Assembly (NCBI GenBank): GCA_021784835.1
Contig: JAJYHI010000081.1
Span: 1 to 64,000 of the forward strand
Origin: a bacterium
Lineage (GTDB): Bacteria; SZUA-79; Acidulodesulfobacterales; Acidulodesulfobacteraceae
Reading direction: 5' to 3'
DNA: 64,000 bases
A program made the translations under genes and the position numbers. The notes under the pieces were generated by a model. It did no database searches, had not been told where the DNA came from, and saw only the letters and a list, made by a program, of their open reading frames with translations. Position 1 is the stretch's first letter. Each line of letters opens with the position of its first letter. This document shows positions 52,382 to 62,324 of the stretch, one piece after another.

Positions 52382-52437
52382 AGTAATCTTTTTCTTCATT
52401 TTTCCCCTGATATATACCGAATATATCAGGGGTTTTT
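52382..52437 (+). ncRNA. Putative small RNA or leader transcript of about 56 nt
   Basis: The interval between a consensus promoter and a strong terminator has no ORF. It would yield a transcript of about 56 nucleotides made of a U-rich 5' part (TCTTTTTCTTCATTTTT) and a terminator hairpin. It may be an independent sRNA or an attenuated leader for rfaE2, which begins 83 bases later. No known RNA family is recognised. Confidence 0.35.
52404..52437 (+). terminator. Strong rho-independent terminator before rfaE2
   Basis: CCCCTGATATAT (52404-52415) and ATATATCAGGGG (52421-52432) are perfect 12-base arms around ACCGA, followed by five T residues. It is close to symmetric and could work in either direction. 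Confidence 0.88.
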
Positions 52438-52520
52438 AGTTTTCATGCGAACTAAATTAAGTAATCAAATAAAATTTATTAAATAAACTTCATAAATTTA
52501 TATAATACAGCTTAAAACAA

Positions 52521-53021
52521 ATGCTTTCAGCCGGCTGTAAAACGGGAAAAATAGTAGGAATAAAAGAAATAAAAAAGGAAATATCCGCGCTAAGGAAAGA
52601 GTCTAAAAAAATCGTGTTTACCAACGGATGTTTCGATATTATACATGCCGGACACGTCGGGTACCTGAATAAGGCGAAAACTCTCGGCGATATATTAATA
52701 GTAGGAATAAACAGCGATAAATCTGTCAGGAGGCTTAAAGGGCGGGGCAGACCGGTAATAAGCGAGGAAGACAGGGCATATGTTGCGGCAAATCTGAAGC
52801 CGGTAGATTACGTCGTAATATTCGACGAAGACACCCCTTATAACCTGATAAAAGAAATAATGCCGGATTTTTTGGTTAAAGGCGGGGATTACGACGGAAA
52901 AACCGTCGCAGGCAAAGATATCGTCGAATCATCCGGCGGACGGGTGATTCTAATAGATTTTATCGGCGGAAAATCTACGAGCAATATTATAAAGGCTATA
53001 AAGGAACCTTTTAAGGACTGA
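52521..53021 (+). CDS. rfaE2: D-glycero-beta-D-manno-heptose-1-phosphate adenylyltransferase
   Basis: The enzyme adenylates heptose-1-phosphate for LPS inner core synthesis. The 166-residue protein has the nucleotidyltransferase motif [24 protein letters not shown] (HxGH) and [52 protein letters not shown] is the C-terminal family signature with the substrate loop. It is a separate RfaE2, not fused to the RfaE1 kinase domain as in E. coli HldE. It supports an LPS-bearing Gram-negative envelope. The other heptose genes are not nearby. Confidence 0.93.
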   Translation: MLSAGCKTGKIVGIKEIKKEISALRKESKKIVFTNGCFDIIHAGHVGYLNKAKTLGDILIVGINSDKSVRRLKGRGRPVISEEDRAYVAANLKPVDYVVIFDEDTPYNLIKEIMPDFLVKGGDYDGKTVAGKDIVESSGGRVILIDFIGGKSTSNIIKAIKEPFKD

Positions 53022-53084
53022 AAAATTTAACTTCATACCGGAACGGAGCCAAACCGGCAACGGTAAATCTTAAGGGATTAAGCT

Positions 53085-53339
53085 ATGTCGAACGACGGAG
53101 GCAAAAAACGCGCGGGCTATAAAAGATATCACCCGCTTACTTGGATAATTTTATCTATTCCAGTTTTAATACTCACATTAGGCATAGGATTTTATAATAC
53201 AAACAGGATAGCGTTCGGAATGAGCCTTATGGTATGGTTTTTTATAATAATGGATATAATTACCGTAATTCTAACATACATAGCCTATAGGATAGAAAAA
53301 AGGAATATAAGCATAATTAAAATGCAAAAACATCAGTAA
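53085..53339 (+). CDS. DUF3311-like small membrane protein
   Basis: This 84-residue protein has two transmembrane segments (LTWIILSIPVLILTLGIGFY and MSLMVWFFIIMDIITVILTYIAY) with basic tails. The size, the pattern and the position before a sodium:solute symporter match the DUF3311 small subunits found with SSS transporters. Here a 180-base gap lies between the two genes, so cotranscription is not certain. It may aid folding or transport of the symporter. Symporter pairing is inferred. Confidence 0.6.
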   Translation: MSNDGGKKRAGYKRYHPLTWIILSIPVLILTLGIGFYNTNRIAFGMSLMVWFFIIMDIITVILTYIAYRIEKRNISIIKMQKHQ

Positions 53340-53519
53340 AATAAGCACTATTTTTTATAAAACATTATGTAACGCTTAAACTAAATAAATCTATAATATT
53401 ATAAATCACGCTTTCCGTTCCGGAAAATATTTTTATATATTCCGTAGGCTAACTAAAAAAAAATCAAGAAATAAATTTTCCTGATTTCCAGAACGGCGAA
53501 CATGCAAACGATATAAATT

Positions 53520-54974
53520 ATGCCGGTAGAAAATATACAAATAATCATAATTTTTTCATTTATAGTTTTAATAGCGCTTGCCGGTTTTCTTGCCAAAAGG
53601 TTCGAAGCGTCCAAAACCGACAGCCTTATGGAATGGTCTTTGGCCGGAAAGAGATTCGGCGCATTTATCATATGGTTTCTTCTTGGCGGGGATATTTATA
53701 CGGCATATACGCTTTTAGCCGTTCCGGGACTTGCCTATAATTCGGGAGCTTTTGCGTTTTTTGCGGTTTCTTACTGTATAATTGAATATCCTTTGCTTTT
53801 CCTCACGATTCCCAGACTTTGGAACGTTTCCAAAAAACATAATTTTATTACAGTGGGCGATTACTCGACCAAGGTCTTCGACAGTAAATTCCTCGGCGCG
53901 CTTGTTGCCGGCATAGGAATATTCGCCGAACTTCCTTACATAGGACTTCAGATATTCGGAATGAGATACGTGCTTTCTATTTGCGGATTGGCTCCGGACA
54001 TAGCGATAGCAGTGTCTCTTGCCGCAGTAATAGCGTTCACGGTTTTCAGCGGAATAAGGGCTGCGGCCATCACGTCTTTTTTTAAAGATTTTTTTATATG
54101 GGCTATGGTTATAACGCTTGTTATCTTTATACCCATCCACTATTTTAACGGTTTCGGAAATATGTTCGAATGGCTAAATAAAACGTATCCGGCAAAATCC
54201 ACCGTACCAAGCGCGGATTTCTTGTCCTTTGCGACTCTCGCGTTAGGTTCCGCGGTCGCGCTTTTTCTTTATCCCCATGCTATTAACGGGGCTTATACTT
54301 CAAAAAACGCCGATTCTATCAGAAAAAACGCCATATTTATGCCTTTATACAATATAATGCTTATATTTGTTACTTTACTTGGTTTTGCGGCTCTTTATAT
54401 TGTTCCGGGACTTAAAAACCCTAATCTGGCTATACCTCTTATGCTTTATAAAACATTCGGACCATACCTTTCCGCGCTTTTCGGCGGAATAATAATTCTC
54501 GGCAGCATGGTGCCGGCTTCTATTATGGCAATAGCCTCGGCGAATCTTTTTACCAAAAACATATACCAAAATCTTATCGACCCCGGCATATCCGATAAGT
54601 CGCAGGAGCTCATGAGCAAAGTTTCCGTAGCTTTCATTATAGCCCTGGCGCTTTTGTTAAGCGTTATAATAAACCCGATACTCATAATTAAATTGCAGCT
54701 CATAGGAGGCATTATAATATTGCAGCTTTTTCCGGTCGTATTTATGCCGCTTTTTACAAACCGCATATCCAAGATTCCCGCTTCGATAGCTTTGGCGGGA
54801 GGGCTTTTTACAATATTATATTTATTATACGTTACGCATTTAAATATTATTTACGATAAAATATATATAGGGCTGATAGGAGTAGCGGTAGAAATCATAC
54901 TCGTGTTTTTGACCGCTTTTTTCTTCAAGCCTTCGAACAATATCTCTATGGATGATTATTTAGACGAATTTTAA
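53520..54974 (+). CDS. Sodium:solute symporter family transporter
   Basis: This 484-residue polytopic protein with about 13 transmembrane segments is of the SSS type. It has the conserved early block MEWSLAGKRFGAFIIWFLLGGDIYTAYTLLAVPGLAY, the FITVGDYSTKVFDSKFLG segment and the helix GIGIFAELPYIGLQIFGMRY. Further on it has LFLYPHAINGAYTSKNADSIRKNAIFMPLYN. It probably carries an organic acid or a similar small solute with sodium; the substrate cannot be told from the sequence. It follows the DUF3311-like gene. The start is ATG 53520. Confidence 0.87.
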   Translation: MPVENIQIIIIFSFIVLIALAGFLAKRFEASKTDSLMEWSLAGKRFGAFIIWFLLGGDIYTAYTLLAVPGLAYNSGAFAFFAVSYCIIEYPLLFLTIPRLWNVSKKHNFITVGDYSTKVFDSKFLGALVAGIGIFAELPYIGLQIFGMRYVLSICGLAPDIAIAVSLAAVIAFTVFSGIRAAAITSFFKDFFIWAMVITLVIFIPIHYFNGFGNMFEWLNKTYPAKSTVPSADFLSFATLALGSAVALFLYPHAINGAYTSKNADSIRKNAIFMPLYNIMLIFVTLLGFAALYIVPGLKNPNLAIPLMLYKTFGPYLSALFGGIIILGSMVPASIMAIASANLFTKNIYQNLIDPGISDKSQELMSKVSVAFIIALALLLSVIINPILIIKLQLIGGIIILQLFPVVFMPLFTNRISKIPASIALAGGLFTILYLLYVTHLNIIYDKIYIGLIGVAVEIILVFLTAFFFKPSNNISMDDYLDEF

Positions 54975-55042
54975 TTTTCCGTCTAAAATGCGGCATCGCT
55001 AAAGATATAATAAAAATACATATTAAACCGAGGTGGATGGAT

Positions 55043-55897
55043 ATGTGCAGAATGATTGCCGTTATGTCGAAAAATAAGATGGATTACAAATATATAATCG
55101 AAGACAGGGCGAACGGCGGAGCGTTCCACAGCCTTAAAGAGCAGTCTAAAAAAGCCTACGACGCGCCTCACAAAGACGGTTTCGGAATATATGCCATGTC
55201 CTTTAGCGAAGAAATAAAAGGCGGCGGGCGCATCCCCGAAGACGAGCTTCTTTTTAAAAAAGGAAGCCCCGTCGCCGAAACGCCCGAATTATCGCAAAGG
55301 CTTGAAGCCGTCAAAGGCAACCTCATGATATCCCACATAAGACTGGCGTCGAGCGGGAAAGGGGAAATAGACAACATTCATGCTCATCCGTATGCGGACG
55401 ACGGGTTTATAAGCGCGAAAGGAATAAAAGACGTTACCGACTGGAAAAACGATAAAAGCCCTTATTCCGCATTCGTGCTTGCTCATAACGGGACTATTTA
55501 CGATTTAGGAGACGAATCCATGACTGATTCGCAGGCTCTTCTCAACCTTATAGCCTCCAGATTTAAAAACGGCGTCGATTTTGACGAATTCAAGGCGTTC
55601 ATAACCGACTTTGCCAGAAAACACCGATTTACCGCTATCAATATGCTTTTAAAAGAACCCGGCAACGACCTGTACGTCTTAAGGCTTGCCAAAGCCAAAA
55701 AGCCGGACGAAGACCCGGAAAAACAGCCAAGGCTGGCATATTACTCCATGTACTATATGAAAGACGAAAAGGAAGGAAAAGTAATAGCGGCTTCCGAACC
55801 AATAGACTCCGACAAAAGATGGAAATGCGTTAATAATTATACGATTCTAAAAATAGATAAAAACCTTAATGTCAGAATAGCGGAGATTGAAGATTAA
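55043..55897 (+). CDS. Class II glutamine amidotransferase domain protein
   Basis: This protein of 284 residues from ATG 55043 exposes cysteine 2 as the N-terminal nucleophile after removal of methionine (MCRMIAV). The Ntn-hydrolase fold shows HKDGFGIYAMS, LMISHIRLASSGKGEIDNIHAHPY and FVLAHNGTIYDLGDESMTDSQALL, the pattern of YafJ/DUF4343-like class II amidotransferases. The usual synthetase partner domain is not fused. AGGTGG at 55031-55036 supports the second ATG; the first (55037) is too close. The acceptor substrate is unknown. Confidence 0.87.
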   Translation: MCRMIAVMSKNKMDYKYIIEDRANGGAFHSLKEQSKKAYDAPHKDGFGIYAMSFSEEIKGGGRIPEDELLFKKGSPVAETPELSQRLEAVKGNLMISHIRLASSGKGEIDNIHAHPYADDGFISAKGIKDVTDWKNDKSPYSAFVLAHNGTIYDLGDESMTDSQALLNLIASRFKNGVDFDEFKAFITDFARKHRFTAINMLLKEPGNDLYVLRLAKAKKPDEDPEKQPRLAYYSMYYMKDEKEGKVIAASEPIDSDKRWKCVNNYTILKIDKNLNVRIAEIED

Positions 55898-55991
55898 AAA
55901 TCTAAAGCCGCATAAATAATACGAACCAACTATAAGCATAATAATAATATAAAAATACCAAAATAAAGAAGCGGCCGTAGCCGGTCTTGGA

Positions 55992-57062
55992 TTAAAAGAA
56001 AACGAGGGCCGCAAATATTAAAGCGCAAAAGATGCATATTAGAGCGGATGCCAATTCCATAATTCTGACGGCATTTATAATATTTTCTTCATTTGCCCTG
56101 CCGTAATCTTGAAATCCTATAACCGGCCTTTCGCTTTTAACCCCGGCGTAATAGTTTATTCCGCCTAATTTTATATTCAAAGCTCCCGCCATTATCGATT
56201 CAAGCTGTCCGCCGTTAGGACTCGGATGATTTTTTCTAAATTTGCACCACGACTTAAAAGCGCCGCCGGCATGATAATAGTTATGATTTATATCGCCGCC
56301 GGAATTTTCCGTTAAATCCAATATAAATACCGACAGGAACATGAAGCAGGCCGTTATTCTGAAAGGAATATAATTAAGCGCATCGTCTATGCGGGCGGAA
56401 AATTTTCCGAATTTTTCATATTTTACGTTTCTATAGCCTACTAATGAATCCAAAAGATTTACGGTTTTATAAATAACAGCGAAAGCGCAGCAGAATATAA
56501 CCGCAGACTGCATTTGATGCGGCTTATTTAAAAAACCGGCAAAAAATCCGATTATTAATCCTAAAGCGGAATAAAAAAATACCGAACCTATGCCGTCGCC
56601 GGTGTTTTCGGCGACGGATTCTATTACCGCCCTTGATATTTCTGACGGGCCGAGTTCTACGCTGTCTCTGCCGGCAAGAGAGGAAAGGTTTTTTCTGGCG
56701 CTTTCGATATCGCCGGTTTTTAAAAGCCTGTATATTTTTATGCTTTCATGCCTTAAGCCTCCGGCCGAAAGAAACGAGGAAAGGATATAAACGAATAGGG
56801 CATAAAAAACCGCGGGCGAAATATGAATCGCGGCGGAACTAATCGCGGCGAAAACCGTCGTTATTGCAAGAACGGTAAAAATATTGAAAAATATGCCGGA
56901 AACAATTCCATCGGATATGAAATAAAATAATTTTTCAAAATAAACCGCAACCCTTCCCATAAGGTTTAGCGGATGAAAACCGTATTTTAAAGCGCCTATA
57001 AAAAATTCGGTTAAGAAAGCTAAAGGAAAGAAAAGAACCAGAGCGCAACGAATAATAACCAT
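55992..57062 (-). CDS. cbiB: Cobalamin biosynthesis protein CbiB/CobD
   Basis: CbiB attaches aminopropanol to cobyric acid, giving adenosylcobinamide. This 356-residue membrane protein has HPLNLMGRVAVYFEKLFY near the start. It also has AGRDSVELGPSEISRAVIESVAENTGDGIGSVFFYSALG and the Y.NVKYEKFGKFSARIDDALNYIPFRI block. The C-terminal NHP.PNGGQLESIMAGALNIKLGGINYYAG is diagnostic. About six transmembrane segments are visible. No other cobalamin gene or cobalamin riboswitch was seen here. The B12-binding-type radical SAM protein at 45761 is a possible local user. Confidence 0.92.
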   Translation of the reverse strand: MVIIRCALVLFFPLAFLTEFFIGALKYGFHPLNLMGRVAVYFEKLFYFISDGIVSGIFFNIFTVLAITTVFAAISSAAIHISPAVFYALFVYILSSFLSAGGLRHESIKIYRLLKTGDIESARKNLSSLAGRDSVELGPSEISRAVIESVAENTGDGIGSVFFYSALGLIIGFFAGFLNKPHQMQSAVIFCCAFAVIYKTVNLLDSLVGYRNVKYEKFGKFSARIDDALNYIPFRITACFMFLSVFILDLTENSGGDINHNYYHAGGAFKSWCKFRKNHPSPNGGQLESIMAGALNIKLGGINYYAGVKSERPVIGFQDYGRANEENIINAVRIMELASALICIFCALIFAALVFF

Positions 57063-57288
57063 GCAATCTTTAAGGATGAATAAAATAAACGTTAGTATAA
57101 ATCGATTTAATAAATTTTATTATACTATACTTGCCGCATACAGCAAAACAAAACTTATTATAAACCCCGTTATGAAGTCAGAATCCTAAACAAAACGGAC
57201 GATATAAACCGCTAAAAAATTTTAAGCCGCAAGGATAATTTATTAAAGAGGCCGGGGCGATTTTAAGCTATATCGGACAATATCGCCC

Positions 57289-57317
57289 TTGATATTGTTT
57301 CATTTCTGCTTTATAAT
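57289..57317 (+). promoter_or_regulatory. Sigma-70-type promoter of the DnaJ-like gene
   Basis: TTGATA (57289-57294) and TATAAT (57312-57317) are separated by 17 bases, with a perfect -10 and a five-of-six -35. The start would be near 57324, just 25 bases before the ATG. Confidence 0.7.
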
Positions 57318-57348
57318 AGCTTCGTTAACTTTTAAATAAATCATCGAT

Positions 57349-58188
57349 ATGAAAGATTATTATTCTATTTTAGAAATACATCAGAATGCCGGCGAAAAGC
57401 TGATTAAAAGCCAGTACAGGAAACTTGCCACACTGTACCATCCCGATAAGAATCCTGAAAACGTTAACAAATTTATAGACTTAAACGAAGCTTACAGGAC
57501 GTTAATGAATCCCGATTCAAGGCAATTATATGACTTAGACCTTAAAGAAGAAGGCGACTTTAAAAAGAAGCAATCGGAAAATAAGGCCGCTTCATACAGA
57601 ACCCGTCTTAGAGACGGCGGAAACATTAATATAGAAATAGATTTTAACGATGATTTCGTTAATAGACTGAAAGGAACGGAAGAGGAAGACGGACCGGCCA
57701 TAGAAAAAACCGTGTCGTTGCAAAGATATATAAAATGTCCCGACTGCGGCGGACAGGGCAGGGAGAAGGGCACATTGGTATCTGTTTGTCCCCAATGCAA
57801 AGGATTGGGAAAGGTTAAGAGCCGCGATACCGGCGTCGATAAAATCTGCCGAAACTGCAACGGATATGGCGACATATTTTTATATAAATGCAAAACTTGC
57901 GGCGGAATGGCGAGAATAAAAAAGACTGAAGAAATCAAACTGCAATTTGATATCGGCGAATTGCTTGTTCTTAGAAAAACAGATTCCGTTCGCGCCGATA
58001 ATCATTTTATCTCTTTCGAAAATAATGCGAATAGAAAATTCATTGTATTTAAAGGAAAAGGAGACGAAGGGGTTTTCGGAGGAAAAAACGGAGACCTTAC
58101 CGTTTTGGTAAAAATAGACGAAGATATTTTAAACAAAAAAAAACGCAATAATGGATTTTTCACGCGGCTTTTTAGCAAGCGCATTTAA
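57349..58188 (+). CDS. DnaJ-like co-chaperone with zinc finger
   Basis: This 279-residue protein is a shortened DnaJ. The J domain is complete (MKDYYSILEI, YRKLATLYHPDKNPENV with HPD at 31-33). There is no typical glycine/phenylalanine-rich segment. Four zinc-finger motifs follow (CPDCGGQG, CPQCKGLG, CRNCNGYG, CKTCGGMA). Only part of the substrate-binding C-terminal domain remains, so it is about 100 residues short of classical DnaJ. It likely works with a DnaK, either as a minor J protein or with a specific client. It stands alone with its own promoter. RBS is weak. Confidence 0.82.
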   Translation: MKDYYSILEIHQNAGEKLIKSQYRKLATLYHPDKNPENVNKFIDLNEAYRTLMNPDSRQLYDLDLKEEGDFKKKQSENKAASYRTRLRDGGNINIEIDFNDDFVNRLKGTEEEDGPAIEKTVSLQRYIKCPDCGGQGREKGTLVSVCPQCKGLGKVKSRDTGVDKICRNCNGYGDIFLYKCKTCGGMARIKKTEEIKLQFDIGELLVLRKTDSVRADNHFISFENNANRKFIVFKGKGDEGVFGGKNGDLTVLVKIDEDILNKKKRNNGFFTRLFSKRI

Positions 58189-58510
58189 AAACTTATCTGC
58201 TGTTATTTATTCCCTTAATTTTATTTTATTTTTTTTAAACGACTTCCTTGTTACAGAATTACAAAGTTACTGAAATGAATGCCGAATATTTTTAGTTTAC
58301 ATAATGTTCCTTATGGGACATTGTAATTAATAGACAAGACAAAAATATCGCGGATATATTCCCCGCATTATTCATGTATATTGCACAGTATTTAAGATAA
58401 TTAACCGATATGAATTTCAAAAATTGCCATAAAAAAGAATTATGAGGGGTAAACCAAAGCGCAGTCGATACAACCAACCAATAACAAAACGATAAAGTTT
58501 TTATGTTATG
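58189..58510. other. Noncoding spacer between dnaJ-like and GH57 genes
   Basis: This 322-base spacer lies between convergent genes and contains no credible coding sequence. AATGTTCC/GGGACATT (near 58306-58325) forms one hairpin, with one G-U pair. GCGG (58350-58353) and CCGC (58363-58366) form another that, on the minus strand, is followed by ATATTTTTG, which could terminate the GH57 transcript. Confidence 0.45.
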
Positions 58511-60868
58511 CTATACCAGCCAGTTGATTATTTCAAAGTCGGCGTCTGGAACCATTGCTTCAAAATAACCGTTGACTGGAAAACGCTCTATTTCGGCTAA
58601 AGGATTGTCTTTATAAGTAAAGACCGCGTAAAAGTCGAGCGCGCCTTTAGGCATAACGCCTAACGCGGAAGTCGCGACGGATAATTCTAAAATTTTTTTA
58701 TATGAGGCTCTTATAATATTTATTCCGTCGATATTAATTCCGTTATTATAGTTATTTGGCGATATTAATTGTGAATTCAGACTTTTATCTTTATTAAATT
58801 CAAGTTTTACTTCACTTTCAGAAGTGTTTATAAACTTTATTATAAGGACTTTATCAGACAATTCGGAATAGTCCTTTTTGAAAAAATCGAATCTCATAAA
58901 AAAATTATTTTCGTTAAATCCGTATTGCAGTTTCCTGATAAATCTGTCTGTATGCGCCATCGTCTTTCCGGACAAAATACTTGGAAAATATACCGCGCTT
59001 CCAAGCCATTCGAAATAATTTCCGGCAACGCCGTCTATTTCGGGCTCTATAAACGATACCGCGTCCAGATTCGGCTTTACCGCGCGTTTTTTTTCTATAA
59101 TGGGAATATAATATTCGTCGGGCGGATTGTCCTTTAAGAATTTATAGACGTTTATAAGGTGCGTTCTATATAGGCTGTCGTATTCTTCGTCTATGCCGGA
59201 CGTCCTGTCTTCGCCATACCACCAGTTATAGTCGCTTCCTTCGGCGATAAAAATCTGTTCCCAGGCGGCTTTGTAATCGCCGGCATCCGGCGTTTTGTTC
59301 TTATGCGCAAGGTAATCCCTTGTTTTAGAAAGCATGTCCCATGCCTTGTTGTCTTCCGTATCGCCTATCCATATCCTGAAGTTATGGTTTATCCATGAAC
59401 CGGGATAAATAGTCGGGATATTGTAAATTTTGGAAAAATCAAATTCCGAGTCGGGTTCGAGGTTCCATTTTATATCGGAAAATGATTTTATTTTAACGCC
59501 GGTTTTGCCGTATTCGTATTGCCTGTCTGATTCGCCGCCGTTTATTTTAAGGATATTTTCCGCTTTTTTAATGTATTCGCCGAAGGTTACGGCGTTTATG
59601 GCGTAGGCATTATCATTATCCGATAAGCCTTCGTAAAGATAATTAAAGAAGTCGAATCCGTTATTTTTGTAATATTCCCACGCATTCTCGCCGTCCAGTA
59701 TTATAGGAACTGCCGCTAATCCGTTTTTATCGTAATTTCGAAGACTTAACGCTATATTTTTCAAGTTGTTTATTAAATCTTCTGCCGCGGCTTTCGGCTC
59801 ATAATTGGAATATTTAAATCCTATTAAATCGGAAAGGCCTTTATCCCTGAAAAATATATACGAATATTTTCCGTTTCTCTTTACGGCATAAGCCCTGTAA
59901 AGAAGCTTTCTATTGCTGCTGGATTCCGAGAAATTAACGCCGATAGAATTCGAAAGAATCTCTTCGTCGGTAGCTATCCAGTTTATGCCGGCGTCTATGA
60001 AAAGCTTTAACGCCCTTTCGCTTACGCTTCCTTCCGAAGGCCACATGCCTTCGATTTTATAGCCTAATTTTTTGTCGAAATAATCTAAGGCGCTTTTAAT
60101 CTGATAGCCTGCGTCTTCCGAATGCCTGAAAGGCGCTGGCAGTTTTATACCGTCGTGAAAATCGGCTATATCAGTATCGCACAGCAAAGGCAGTATCGGA
60201 TGGTAGTAAGGGCTTGCCGAAAGTTCGATTTGGCCGCTTTTTGCAAGTTCCGTTATTAAAGGAAGTATTTTATTTAAAACCATGGGAATTTTTTCTTTTA
60301 TTAATTTATCTTTTTCTTCCTCCGTAAATTTCTTGTCTTTCGTTTTTAACGCCGTTAAAAATTCATCGGAACTAATGGAAAGAGGGTCGAACCAGAGAAG
60401 ATTGAATAGGACTATTATATCTAAATAGTCCTGGGAATCGAATAAATTTAGTTTTTCTTCAAATCCTTCCGCATCGGCGGTTTTCAACCTGTAATACAGC
60501 TGTTTAAACCTGCCGCTTTTTTCGATAAAATTGTTGCTCGAAGAGCATGCCGGAAAAAATTTTTCTATAATAAACAGTTTGTTTTCGGGAGAAAGTTCCG
60601 ATATTTTTTGAGATGATACGCTTAAAAATTTTTCGCTTTTAAGCATATCGCCATAACCTTCGGTATAATCTTCGAGCTGGCGGAGCAAAGACGGCGAATA
60701 GTTAAAAGTCGCGTGGATTTTAGGATAATTCTTTAAAAGCGCCCCCATGAAGTAATAGTCTTTGGTGGCATGAAGCCTCGTCCACGGCATTAACATTTCG
60801 CCGGTAAAATTATCTTTGTAATAAGGCTGGTGAAAGTGCCACAGAAAGAGTACGTTTATAGGGTTCAC
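58511..60868 (-). CDS. Glycoside hydrolase family 57 protein (alpha-glucan-active)
   Basis: GH57 enzymes act on starch- or glycogen-like alpha-glucans. The 785-residue cytoplasmic protein has the opening VLFLWHFHQPYYKD and HATFNYSPSLLRQL. It also has GQIELSASPYYHPILPLL and the catalytic region EGMWPSEGSVSERAL (nucleophile glutamate near 282). VPIILDGENAWEYY carries the probable acid/base aspartate. A C-terminal beta-rich region of about 200 residues (from residue 570) is present, as in the longer GH57 group. The size and the absence of a signal peptide suggest intracellular glycogen turnover. No glycogen synthase was seen nearby. Confidence 0.88.
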   Translation of the reverse strand: MNPINVLFLWHFHQPYYKDNFTGEMLMPWTRLHATKDYYFMGALLKNYPKIHATFNYSPSLLRQLEDYTEGYGDMLKSEKFLSVSSQKISELSPENKLFIIEKFFPACSSSNNFIEKSGRFKQLYYRLKTADAEGFEEKLNLFDSQDYLDIIVLFNLLWFDPLSISSDEFLTALKTKDKKFTEEEKDKLIKEKIPMVLNKILPLITELAKSGQIELSASPYYHPILPLLCDTDIADFHDGIKLPAPFRHSEDAGYQIKSALDYFDKKLGYKIEGMWPSEGSVSERALKLFIDAGINWIATDEEILSNSIGVNFSESSSNRKLLYRAYAVKRNGKYSYIFFRDKGLSDLIGFKYSNYEPKAAAEDLINNLKNIALSLRNYDKNGLAAVPIILDGENAWEYYKNNGFDFFNYLYEGLSDNDNAYAINAVTFGEYIKKAENILKINGGESDRQYEYGKTGVKIKSFSDIKWNLEPDSEFDFSKIYNIPTIYPGSWINHNFRIWIGDTEDNKAWDMLSKTRDYLAHKNKTPDAGDYKAAWEQIFIAEGSDYNWWYGEDRTSGIDEEYDSLYRTHLINVYKFLKDNPPDEYYIPIIEKKRAVKPNLDAVSFIEPEIDGVAGNYFEWLGSAVYFPSILSGKTMAHTDRFIRKLQYGFNENNFFMRFDFFKKDYSELSDKVLIIKFINTSESEVKLEFNKDKSLNSQLISPNNYNNGINIDGINIIRASYKKILELSVATSALGVMPKGALDFYAVFTYKDNPLAEIERFPVNGYFEAMVPDADFEIINWLV

Positions 60869-60887
60869 TTGTTTTAAGGATTTTATT

Positions 60888-62264
60888 TTAATGCCTGTTA
60901 TAAATGTTGTTTTCCTTGACTTTTTTGTTTAAATCGTCGAGCGCTTTTATGACCTGATTTTTGTAATCTATGAGCTTGCCGGCAAGATTATTTGCTTTTT
61001 CTATATTTTTCGCGTTAAGGGCGTCTATAAGGGCTTTTCCCGTTTCGTGCACTTTCGGGTGAATCTGTCCTAAGTCGGCAAATTCCTTATAATCGCCGTA
61101 TTTTTCGCGGCCTGCGCCGTCGTACCATTTTCCGAGCCTGCATTGATGATGGTCAGTCAGCTCCGAGCTTGTCAAAGAAACGCTTCCTTTGGCGGCAAGG
61201 GTATCCAGCACTTTTGTGACCCACGTAAGATGGTCGGCTTTAACGATGTTTAAAATCATGCAGTCGAATTTCCATTCCGAAAAAGTCTTTACGGAATTAA
61301 CCTGGTCCTCTATTATTTTATTAAAAGAAGAGTCGATACTATCGAAAGTTTTCTGTATTTCTTCTATTCCGTTGGTTAAATTCAGCAGGTTGTTTGCCAT
61401 TTCGGCGGCGACCTGGGACTGTTCCTCGGCGGCGGTGGCTATATACGTTACCTGTTCGCTGGTTTTGGACGCCGCTTTATCGGCTATGCCCATCACGCCC
61501 GTTACGACGTCTAACGATTCCTGCGAATTTTTAAGATGCGACAGCCCTTCTTTGACTTTTAGCTCTACTTCTTTGGATTGGCTTCCGATGTCCTGCGTAA
61601 CCTGCTCTATTTCTTTTGCCGCCTGAGCCGACTTTTCCGCAAGGGTTCTGACCTCGTCGGCTACGACCGCAAAGCCTCTTCCGTGCTCTCCGGCTCTTGC
61701 CGCCTCTATCGCGGCGTTTAAAGACAGAAGATTTGTCTGCGCGGCTATTTCTTTTACTTTATCGGTAAGTTCGACTATTTTCTGCGTCCTCGTTACAAAC
61801 TGGTTTATCGACTCCCCCATTGTTTTAACGGCCTGCTCCACCTGTTCCATCCTCGAAATAAGCTCTTCTAGGGCTACCGAACCTTCCTTTGTTTTTTTAA
61901 CGGTGTCCGTAGCTTCTCTTGCCGCCGACTGCGCGTTTTTCGCAATCTCCTTGGCGGTCGAAGACATCTCTTCGGTCGCGGTGGCGACGCTTGTAATCCT
62001 ATGGGCGGCGTCTTTCATTTCTACCTTGAAAAGCCCCGTGTCTTTTTTTGTATCGATAGTAATTTCCATTATGCCGACATGGTCGTTCGCCAAAGATAAA
62101 ATCCTGTTGCGCCATTCATTAATAAGAGACAGCGCGGGTTTCGACGCGTTAAACAACCTGTCGTCGGATTTTTTAATTTTTTCCAGTTCGGCGTCTTTAT
62201 CGGTTAATGCCGCATCCATAACGAGCATGCATTTTTTGTTGCCGTTTTTTAAAATGCCTATCAT
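60888..62264 (-). CDS. Soluble chemoreceptor with C-terminal CZB zinc-binding domain
   Basis: This is a 458-residue cytoplasmic MCP with no membrane segment. The signalling hairpin is typical ([50 protein letters not shown]). The C-terminal 120 residues form a CZB domain: [35 protein letters not shown] and [16 protein letters not shown], with the Cys and three His residues expected to bind zinc. Such CZB proteins sense zinc or oxidants such as hypochlorous acid in cases studied. A short N-terminal region (about 65 residues) has no recognised sensor. It follows the TPR gene and precedes the GH57 gene on the same strand. Confidence 0.9.
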   Translation of the reverse strand: MIGILKNGNKKCMLVMDAALTDKDAELEKIKKSDDRLFNASKPALSLINEWRNRILSLANDHVGIMEITIDTKKDTGLFKVEMKDAAHRITSVATATEEMSSTAKEIAKNAQSAAREATDTVKKTKEGSVALEELISRMEQVEQAVKTMGESINQFVTRTQKIVELTDKVKEIAAQTNLLSLNAAIEAARAGEHGRGFAVVADEVRTLAEKSAQAAKEIEQVTQDIGSQSKEVELKVKEGLSHLKNSQESLDVVTGVMGIADKAASKTSEQVTYIATAAEEQSQVAAEMANNLLNLTNGIEEIQKTFDSIDSSFNKIIEDQVNSVKTFSEWKFDCMILNIVKADHLTWVTKVLDTLAAKGSVSLTSSELTDHHQCRLGKWYDGAGREKYGDYKEFADLGQIHPKVHETGKALIDALNAKNIEKANNLAGKLIDYKNQVIKALDDLNKKVKENNIYNRH

Positions 62265-62324
62265 GCGTTTATAGCCCCCTTTTTTTTAGTTAAATCATTA
62301 ATAACCGGTTCCGATAATTTTAGA

